Shown here: piece after piece, positions 14,953 to 19,951 of the stretch
Position numbering within the stretch: the stretch's first letter is position 1
How the letters are laid out: each line of letters begins with the position of its first letter
NCBI GenBank assembly: GCA_030017395.1
Contig: JASEIZ010000008.1
Location: 1 to 19,951 of the forward strand
Reading direction: 5' to 3'
DNA from: Desulfobacterales bacterium
GTDB lineage: Bacteria > Desulfobacterota > Desulfobacteria > Desulfobacterales > ETH-SRB1
DNA: 19,951 nucleotides
Translations under genes and position numbers: made by a program
The notes under the pieces: model-generated
The model's input: only the letters and a program-made list of their open reading frames with translations
Database searches by the model: none
Told to the model about the DNA's origin: nothing

Positions 14953-16122
14953 ATGATGTTAAACTGGCCTTTGATGGAAAACAATATCACGATGGAAGAC
15001 CTGAATGTTCTTATAGAGTTTCTGAAAGGACAGCCTCGCCTTACGCAATCTGAAAATGTAAAGGCATTTGAGCTTGAATGGTCCGAATGGCTTGGCGTAA
15101 AGCACAGCGTATTTGTAAATTCCGGGGCATCCGCAAATTTCATTACTATGGCTGCTGTAAAGCATCTTTACGGTCTTGGAGAAGTCGTTGTTCCTCCTCT
15201 TACATGGGTGTCGGACATCGTTTCTGTTATTCAGAATGGCTTTAAACCGGTATTTGTGGATATCAACCCAAAAAATTTTTGTATGAATGATGAGCAGGTT
15301 ATTGCCAAACTTACAGACAAAACCAAAGCAGTATTTTTGACCCATGTACAGGGTTTCAACGGTTTGACGGATCGATTGCTTGATGTACTCGACAAAAAGA
15401 ATATTCCGCTTATTGAAGATGTTTGCGAGTCTCACGGTGCCACATTCAAAGGGAAAAAACTTGGATCTTACGGGCTTGCTTCCAATTTCTCCTTTTACTT
15501 TGCCCATCATATGAGTACTATAGAAGGAGGTATGGTATGCACGAATGACAGGACCATTTATGAAACATGTCGCATGTTGCGTTCGCATGGTATGGTACGC
15601 GAGATCGAAGATAACAGCTTGAAAGAAAAATACATAATGGAAAACCCGGAACTAAGCTCTGATTTTATCTTTGCTCTCCCCGCTTACAATATGCGCAATA
15701 CAGAAATCGGTGCGGTGTTCGGCAGAAACCAGCTAAAGCGTCTTAACAAAAACAATGCCAGGCGCAGGAGAAATTTTGAAATTTTTCTTAATAACCTTGA
15801 TCCAGCCAAGTACAGAACCGATTTTGATCTGGAGGGAAGCTGCAACTATGCCTTTAATCTGGTCATAAAGAAACCTGATCCTCAATTTAGAGATAAAGTT
15901 GAAAAGGCTATGCGAGATGTCGGTGTTGAGTTCCGGCGCGGCAGTTCAGGCGGTGGCAATCAGCTCAGGCAGCCGTATCTTAAAGGGATTGTGCCAGAAA
16001 ACGAATTTGAAAAATATCCCGAAATGGAACATGTTCATTTCTACGGCTATTATATGGGCAATTATCCTGATTTGGAAGAACAAAAAATTCTTGATCTTTG
16101 TTCTTTACTCAACCGCATCTGA
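14953..16122 (+). CDS. DegT-fold PLP sugar 3-dehydratase, ColD-like (Lys replaced by His)
   Basis: The 389-residue protein has the DegT/DnrJ/EryC1 aspartate-aminotransferase fold: FVNSGASANFITMAAV binds PLP phosphate, VVVPPLTWVSDI follows, and IPLIEDVCESHGA supplies the PLP-ring Asp. The Schiff-base lysine, normally five residues after the Ser of the SF..K....EGG motif, is His185 (SFYFAHHMSTIEGG). Lys-to-His here is the hallmark of 3-dehydratases such as ColD, which removes O3 from GDP-4-keto-6-deoxymannose, and CDP-pathway E1. The E1 iron-sulphur cysteine pattern is not evident, favouring a ColD-like enzyme working with glutamate or PMP. GGAGGCGG is the ribosome binding site. With GDP-heptose genes nearby, a 4-keto GDP-sugar, possibly a heptose, is the likely substrate. 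An aminotransferase annotation would probably be wrong. Confidence 0.88.
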   Translation: MMLNWPLMENNITMEDLNVLIEFLKGQPRLTQSENVKAFELEWSEWLGVKHSVFVNSGASANFITMAAVKHLYGLGEVVVPPLTWVSDIVSVIQNGFKPVFVDINPKNFCMNDEQVIAKLTDKTKAVFLTHVQGFNGLTDRLLDVLDKKNIPLIEDVCESHGATFKGKKLGSYGLASNFSFYFAHHMSTIEGGMVCTNDRTIYETCRMLRSHGMVREIEDNSLKEKYIMENPELSSDFIFALPAYNMRNTEIGAVFGRNQLKRLNKNNARRRRNFEIFLNNLDPAKYRTDFDLEGSCNYAFNLVIKKPDPQFRDKVEKAMRDVGVEFRRGSSGGGNQLRQPYLKGIVPENEFEKYPEMEHVHFYGYYMGNYPDLEEQKILDLCSLLNRI

Positions 16123-16144
16123 AACAATATAAAGGAAAACCACT

Positions 16145-16195
16145 GTGACACTAATGGATTCAGTCCTGTTAATGGGTGTTATCTCTTATGCCTAA
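16145..16195 (+). CDS. Possible 16-residue leader ORF overlapping the GT2 start
   Basis: A GTG at 16145 lies eight bases after AAAGGA and opens a 16-codon frame (VTLMDSVLLMGVISYA). Its TAA, at 16193-16195, sits just past the GT2 ATG at 16188. The strong ribosome binding site serves this mini-ORF rather than the GT2, which has none. Terminating ribosomes could restart on the GT2 ATG, giving translational coupling. It may equally be chance; there is no homology to judge from. Confidence 0.3.
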   Translation: MTLMDSVLLMGVISYA

Positions 16196-17102
16196 GCCAA
16201 GAATATCCATCGTAATGCCTACGTTTAACACCGTAAGATTCATTAAAGATGCCCTGGACAGTATAGTGCGACAATCCTTTAAGGAATGGGAACTTATTAT
16301 CATGGATGGCGCTTCTACTGACGGGACGCTTGATGTCGTTGCCAGACTTGATCATCCGAACATACGAGTGTTTTCGGAGCCGGATGAAGGGGCGTTTCAT
16401 GCAATAACCAAGGGTTTTGAAAAGGCTATCGGTGATTATTTCATGACTATGTGTGCTTCTGATGGATATATTGATAATGACTGGCTTCAATTGTGTGTTG
16501 ATGCGCTGGACTCGGATCCTGAAGTTTCACTTGTTTGGGGTATCCCTGCACTGTGTACAGAAGATGGTAGCATAGGCGGGGCACATCCTGCTTTTGCACA
16601 GTTCCTGAAAAGGCGAACAATAGTCAGTCGGCTATTTCGCATGTTGGAATGGAAGAATCGCAACTGGATACCACAAAACATCAAGCGAGGGATTCTAAGG
16701 CGGTTCGGGGTTGACGATATTCAGAAGAAGAACTGGTTGTTTTTCTGGCTTGATACTGGATTGTGGTTTCCTGATCTCAACATGTGCTATCGTCGATTGG
16801 TCTATGAGAAGTGTATGCCACCCTATCAACTGGGCAGCTATGTTATCGATGAGTATATGCCTTTTTACTTCAACTTTAATCGACAAGGGTTTTTACCGCT
16901 TTGCATTCCGAGGATTGCAAATTTTGGTCGAACACATGAGGGACAGACTGGAAGAGCTCGTCCCGCTGAACTGCATAAAATAATAGAGAAGTACCTTTTA
17001 AGGGTGCAAAACTATTCAAAGGGCTTACGCAAAGGGAAGGTGACTCACGAGTTTCGCGGTAAGGATGGCGAAGTGATAGGCCGGTACAGTTGTAAACTGT
17101 AA
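16188..17102 (+). CDS. GT2-family glycosyltransferase
   Basis: The protein of about 304 residues begins PKPRISIVMPTFNTVRFIKDALDSIVRQSF, a textbook GT2 opening, followed by ELIIMDGASTDGTLDV, EPDEGAFHAITKGFEKAIGDYF and MCASDGYID (the DxD position reads Ser-Asp-Gly). It continues through a region rich in Trp and aromatic residues (FFWLDTGLWFPDLNMCYRRLVYEK) and VIDEYMPFYFNF, which resembles the catalytic acid/acceptor region. It probably transfers a sugar to the growing glycan in the cytoplasm; donor and acceptor are unknown. ATG 16188 is preferred over GTG 16176, although neither has a clear ribosome binding site. The end converges on the reverse-strand methyltransferase with about 30 bases between them and no convincing terminator. 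Confidence 0.87.
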   Translation: MPKPRISIVMPTFNTVRFIKDALDSIVRQSFKEWELIIMDGASTDGTLDVVARLDHPNIRVFSEPDEGAFHAITKGFEKAIGDYFMTMCASDGYIDNDWLQLCVDALDSDPEVSLVWGIPALCTEDGSIGGAHPAFAQFLKRRTIVSRLFRMLEWKNRNWIPQNIKRGILRRFGVDDIQKKNWLFFWLDTGLWFPDLNMCYRRLVYEKCMPPYQLGSYVIDEYMPFYFNFNRQGFLPLCIPRIANFGRTHEGQTGRARPAELHKIIEKYLLRVQNYSKGLRKGKVTHEFRGKDGEVIGRYSCKL

Positions 17103-17133
17103 TAACTTATTTTCAATATCATGTCAGGCTGCA

Positions 17134-17862
17134 TTAATCTTTTCTGGCATGTACATGATATCCAAAACATAAAAGATCCGATGAGCCTTTGTCTCTCTTG
17201 CTGAAACGCGAGAGCATTCGCAGTGTGATTAAAACACTCAGTCGTTCAAGGAGCCCGGGCTTGCTTTTTGAGTAACGTTTTGAAATAGATCCTATCCTGT
17301 CAATTTCCTGCGCGACAAATTCGAAGAAATTACCGTTTGGAGCTATTTCGATAATTTTAAATCCATTTGCTGTCAGATGTTTTTCATACCAATATCTATT
17401 AAAACCTGTACTGAAGTGATATGGAGAAAAATGTGTCAGTGAACAGAATGGAGCTGTGAGAATCAAGTGACCTTTTGGTTTGATCAAACGCGAGAATTCC
17501 TTTATTGCCTGAACAGGATCGGGCAAATGTTCCAGGACTTCTATACACATTATGGCGTCAAAAGATGAGTCGGGTTCAGGAATAGAGGTAATATCACTGA
17601 CTATGTCTAACTTTCCATAATCGAACTTTCCCATTTGCAGTCCCGCAGAGTCACCTTGTCCATCGTACTCTCCAAAGTCTTGTGAGACATAGTTCAAATG
17701 CTCGCAGAATTTGCGATACTGTTGAGTTCCAGCGCCCGCATCTAATATTCTACTGTTGTCAGGGATGGATTTAAGCGTTTCTTCTAACCAGCGTTCACGC
17801 GTGCTCTCATTGCTTTTGCCAACAGATGGCCGAACAGATTTTAAAAGGTTTTTTATGCTCAT
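17134..17862 (-). CDS. Class I SAM-dependent methyltransferase
   Basis: This 242-residue methyltransferase belongs to the Methyltransf_11/23-like group. Motif I is ILDAGAGTQQY (residues 39-49), motif II is in YVSQDFGEYDG, and the following acidic strand gives SFDAIMCIEVLEHLPDPVQAI. Post-motif LIKPKGHLILTAPFCSLTHFSPYHFSTGFNRYWYEKHL is common in methyltransferases from polysaccharide loci. It probably methylates a sugar hydroxyl or carboxyl of the glycan. It is the first reverse-strand gene in the window. It therefore has its own transcription unit, with a candidate promoter and palindrome just upstream. A GGAAG ribosome binding site lies five bases from the ATG. Confidence 0.88.
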   Translation of the reverse strand: MSIKNLLKSVRPSVGKSNESTRERWLEETLKSIPDNSRILDAGAGTQQYRKFCEHLNYVSQDFGEYDGQGDSAGLQMGKFDYGKLDIVSDITSIPEPDSSFDAIMCIEVLEHLPDPVQAIKEFSRLIKPKGHLILTAPFCSLTHFSPYHFSTGFNRYWYEKHLTANGFKIIEIAPNGNFFEFVAQEIDRIGSISKRYSKSKPGLLERLSVLITLRMLSRFSKRDKGSSDLLCFGYHVHARKD

Positions 17863-17900
17863 TTACTTCCTTATGACTTTACAGCCAATGGCTTGTGTCG

Positions 17901-17946
17901 ATGATTATTTAATCATAACAATAACAAAGTGGAATATTTGCGTCAA
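17901..17946 (-). promoter_or_regulatory. Candidate sigma-70 promoter with operator-like palindrome upstream of the methyltransferase
   Basis: On the minus strand TTGACG (17941-17946) and TATTGT (17918-17923) are separated by 17 bases, an acceptable -35/-10 pair. Just downstream of the -10, where transcription would start, lies a perfect 7+2+7 palindrome, atgatta-tt-taatcat (17901-17916). It is well placed to be an operator. The methyltransferase ATG is about 40 bases further on. Evidence is motif matching only; AT-rich DNA makes chance hits likely. Confidence 0.35.
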
Positions 17947-18075
17947 TATTTGCGTGGATTTTTCTTGCAGAATTTTCATTTAATTCTATCCTACGAGCAT
18001 ATATGATTGATAGTTGTCTTGATCGTTCTGCCAGAGAGAGAACATAAGCCTAAAGCAGAATATATTTTCTGTTGC

Positions 18076-18099
18076 CTTGGCTCAGGCCGAGTGCTTTTT
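18076..18099 (+). terminator. Weak possible rho-independent terminator
   Basis: A six-base stem (cttggc with gccgag, one G-T pair) around the loop tcag is followed by tgcttttt. No forward gene ends nearby, so if it is real it would block read-through into the 18213 gene. The stem is short and the T run is broken from the stem by two bases. Confidence 0.25.
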
Positions 18100-18212
18100 C
18101 GTCCATGCTCAACAGTTTTTTTGTCTGTTTTTTGTCTTGACAACGGGGAGTATCTCATCCAAATTATAAAAATTTAATATGCAAGTCTTAAAAAGGAAGA
18201 AGTTATAACATC

Positions 18213-19136
18213 TTGAAATGTCAAAAAAATACAGAAAGCCATAATAAGTCTGTTGTTGCATTAAGTCACGAAGGTCAGTTCGAAATATGCGACAAGGTCT
18301 TATATTGTGGTCATAATGGGGGGTTTTTTTCAAACTGTACAGTTACACTTTGGAATCTAACTGAACTATACCACAAGCAGAATCTAATGCCAAGTCGAAT
18401 AGATTTTTCAAGAGCTTTTAGTTTTTACAGAACCCAAGCTGAGAAAAACAAAGAGGTTGATTTATACCCATTTTTCTTTAAGACTAACATTAATGATTCA
18501 ATAAAGTTGAGAAAACGAATATCAAAAGTGGATCATCATGGAATATATAAATTTATAGATTTTTTCTCATATAATCTATTGATAAAGCAATATTTTGAGT
18601 TGAGTGAGCCTGTCTTGAAAATTCAAAATATGCTTAAAGAAAAATATGATATAGAACCATCAAGAACAATCGCAGTAATTTATAGAGGTACTGATAAACA
18701 CAGAGAAGTCAAAATAGCGAGTCCTGAGTTATACTTACGAAAAGCCAAAAAGCTTCTATACTACAATCCAAACAACAAAGTCCTGATACAAACTGATGAC
18801 ATAAAGGTTAGGGATTTATTTGTAGATTCTTTGGGCGAAAAATGCTTTTTCTTTCAAGAGATGCCAGTTACTGATGGAGCAACTGCGATACATGAGCTTA
18901 ATGAAGAAATTCTACAAATGAGTAAAATGCAGTTTGCACGATTATTATTATCTGTAACTCATTTTTTATCAAAATCTAATTATATTATCAACTATACAGG
19001 AAATATGGCTCTCTGGATCTGCTTGTTTCGAGGGAATTCAGAGAACGTGTTTCAGTTTGATAGATCAGGTAAATTGGTTAAATCCTGGCAACAGATGGTT
19101 CATGTGTTAAAATATGGTTTGGGAAGTAGCTTATAG
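18213..19136 (+). CDS. Putative glycosyltransferase, fucosyltransferase-like motif, AT-rich
   Basis: I do not recognise this 307-residue protein with certainty. Its best clue is AVIYRGTDKHRE (residues 155-165), which resembles the HVRRTDK donor-binding loop of NodZ/FUT8-type and O-fucosyltransferase-like GT-B enzymes. It is followed by KVLIQTDDIKVRDLF, a possible counterpart of the ATDD segment, and NYTGNMALWICLFRG near the C-terminus. A fucosyl- or related glycosyltransferase role fits the locus. No signal peptide or membrane segment is evident. The start is TTG 18213 with AAAAGGAAGAAG upstream at a rather long spacing; no in-frame ATG exists before residue 59. The gene is clearly more AT-rich than those before 17102, suggesting a separate acquisition. 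Confidence 0.7.
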   Translation: MKCQKNTESHNKSVVALSHEGQFEICDKVLYCGHNGGFFSNCTVTLWNLTELYHKQNLMPSRIDFSRAFSFYRTQAEKNKEVDLYPFFFKTNINDSIKLRKRISKVDHHGIYKFIDFFSYNLLIKQYFELSEPVLKIQNMLKEKYDIEPSRTIAVIYRGTDKHREVKIASPELYLRKAKKLLYYNPNNKVLIQTDDIKVRDLFVDSLGEKCFFFQEMPVTDGATAIHELNEEILQMSKMQFARLLLSVTHFLSKSNYIINYTGNMALWICLFRGNSENVFQFDRSGKLVKSWQQMVHVLKYGLGSSL

Positions 19137-19304
19137 TACTTTTTCCCACAATTCCAACGACAATGCTTTCAAAGCAATTGAGATTTTTAGAATTTTGGTG
19201 CTCAAGATAAAGACTTTAGAGACAAAATTGTTGATATGCGTTTTGTTAGCGTTCGTTAGGAAGATCAAATTAATACTGACAGCCTATTTGTTTAGCGAGA
19301 TTTT

Positions 19305-19951
19305 TCAAAGAGTTATATGCCGCCTTTTAAATTCAAAACCAATTTCCTGATGTGCGCTTTCATTCATAAAACCATATAGATTCCTAAAATCCATTTGATA
19401 ACCTTTTTGCCACTGTTCCAGTAAAAAGTCCTGGTGAACATTTCCGCATAAATTCTTATTTTCTTCCTGTACCTTATTGCATGGGATGTTGACAATTCTC
19501 GATTTTTTGTATGCCACTCCCAGACGAAATAAAAAAAAACGACGAAATTTCTGCAATTGATCTTCAAGAGTGTTTGGCGCTGAAAAATCAATTAATTGTA
19601 TCATTGCGGTAATTTCCTGTGTTGAAAAAAAATGCCCGTCGAGAGAGACTGGATAAGACCAGTCATGAACCCCTTGATTCCATTTCCAGACAATTTTGTC
19701 CTTATCATCTATGACATCCGCCATCAATTCAGGCAAAGGTTGCTCTTTTTGAACTGTATAGCATTTTTTTAAGTTCAGTCCCATTCGCAATGTTGGAACG
19801 AATTTATCAGTATCGAATTTAACAAAATCTTCAATATTAAAATCTTCGATAAAAAGGATGTCATCTACCAGAAAAAACACCTTTTCAGCTGTGAGTGACC
19901 CAAGAAGATTGAGGATGTCCGCGCGGAAAGAGTAATCATTACTTTGTTTTA
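19305..19951 (-). CDS. Putative GT-A-type glycosyltransferase, 5' end cut by the window edge
   Basis: The reverse-strand frame stays open from the stop at 19305 to the window end, about 214 residues, so the GTG at 19880 is not the true start. The visible part begins KQSNDYSFRADILNLLGSLTAEK and continues VFFLVDDILFIEDF. The Asp-Asp after a hydrophobic strand looks like the DxD metal site of a GT-A glycosyltransferase. It goes on with VPTLRMGLNLKKCYT, WKWNQGVHDWSYPVSLDGHFF and FSAPNTLEDQL, a pattern I associate with GT2-like proteins in polysaccharide clusters. The C-terminal part has IPCNKVQEENKN. The missing N-terminus should carry the nucleotide-binding strand. The base composition is AT-rich, like its neighbour, from which it converges across about 170 empty bases. 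Confidence 0.68.
   Translation of the reverse strand, partial: KQSNDYSFRADILNLLGSLTAEKVFFLVDDILFIEDFNIEDFVKFDTDKFVPTLRMGLNLKKCYTVQKEQPLPELMADVIDDKDKIVWKWNQGVHDWSYPVSLDGHFFSTQEITAMIQLIDFSAPNTLEDQLQKFRRFFLFRLGVAYKKSRIVNIPCNKVQEENKNLCGNVHQDFLLEQWQKGYQMDFRNLYGFMNESAHQEIGFEFKRRHITL

Larger units (their letters stand above)
17863..18212. other. Divergent intergenic region between methyltransferase and GT-like gene
   Basis: This 350-base, AT-rich region holds the candidate promoter and palindrome for the reverse-strand methyltransferase. It also has an 11-base near-tandem repeat aatatttgcgt (17933-17943 and 17945-17955) and a short hairpin at 18076-18091 followed by a run of five T. A TTGACA at 18137-18142 lacks a well-spaced -10. 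I see no tRNA or small gene in it. Confidence 0.6.

Noticed and set aside
14959..15588. 209-codon reverse frame inside the ColD-like gene
   Set aside because: A long shadow frame antisense to a gene with clear family motifs; its translation has no recognisable domain.
17103..17160. Hairpin between the convergent GT2 and methyltransferase (catgtcag with ctggcatg)
   Set aside because: The loop is long, it includes a G-T pair, lies partly inside the methyltransferase gene, and lacks a T run; not a convincing terminator.
18137..18170. TTGACA followed by TATAAA as a promoter for the 18213 gene
   Set aside because: The spacing is about 22 bases, too long for sigma-70; at 16-18 bases the -10 matches are poor. 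It cannot be supported without transcript data.
19114..19350. 78-codon forward frame after the 18213 gene
   Set aside because: It overlaps the ends of both flanking genes, has no ribosome binding site, and its composition looks like random AT-rich DNA.

Overview
The window is a stretch of a bacterial surface-polysaccharide (LPS/O-antigen or capsule type) gene cluster. Almost every gene is a glycosyltransferase, a nucleotide-sugar enzyme or a sugar-decorating enzyme. A heptosyltransferase-type GT9 and GDP-heptose genes (hddA/hddC type) point to a Gram-negative cell envelope. Two dispersed palindromic repeats are of types I associate with Desulfobacterota (deltaproteobacteria) and similar environmental genomes: an 'accgc..agacgc' element, and a 'gtcattccggcgaaagccggaat' element that encodes the familiar VIPAKAGIQ tail. 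The taxonomic guess is therefore Desulfobacterota-like, with only modest confidence.

Layout. (1) 85-3671: three glycosyltransferases (GT9, GT2, GT4). Intergenic palindromic elements lie directly upstream of the first and third. (2) 3678-8493: a modification module with a NodU/SxtI-type carbamoyltransferase, an SxtJ-family membrane protein, a 52-residue DUF5989/SxtK-like membrane protein, and two membrane-anchored SGNH hydrolase-fold proteins. The two SGNH genes are separated by an inserted palindromic element. (3) 8585-16122: a nucleotide-sugar module with an SDR epimerase, HddC-type heptose-1-phosphate guanylyltransferase, HddA-type heptose-7-phosphate kinase, a TPP-dependent E1 alpha/beta pair, a radical SAM enzyme, and a DegT-fold protein whose PLP lysine is a histidine, as in the 3-dehydratase ColD. 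(4) 16188-19951: a GT2, an oppositely oriented SAM methyltransferase with its own candidate promoter, an AT-rich glycosyltransferase-like gene, and a 5'-truncated reverse-strand glycosyltransferase-like gene running off the window.

How the genes may work together (inference). The third module looks like a route to a GDP-linked, 3-deoxygenated, two-carbon-branched sugar, probably heptose-derived. It resembles yersiniose synthesis (3-deoxygenation, then TPP-dependent C2 transfer to a 4-ketone), but uses a ColD-like dehydratase and a pyruvate-dehydrogenase-like E1 pair instead of the CDP-pathway enzymes. The glycosyltransferases would assemble the glycan, and the carbamoyltransferase-SxtJ-DUF5989-SGNH set would decorate it at the membrane. 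No flippase, polymerase, ABC exporter, initiating transferase, GmhA, GmhB or 4,6-dehydratase is in the window, so the locus extends beyond it or borrows these functions.

Most forward genes from 2490 to 16122 are tightly spaced or overlapping and probably form one or a few operons.
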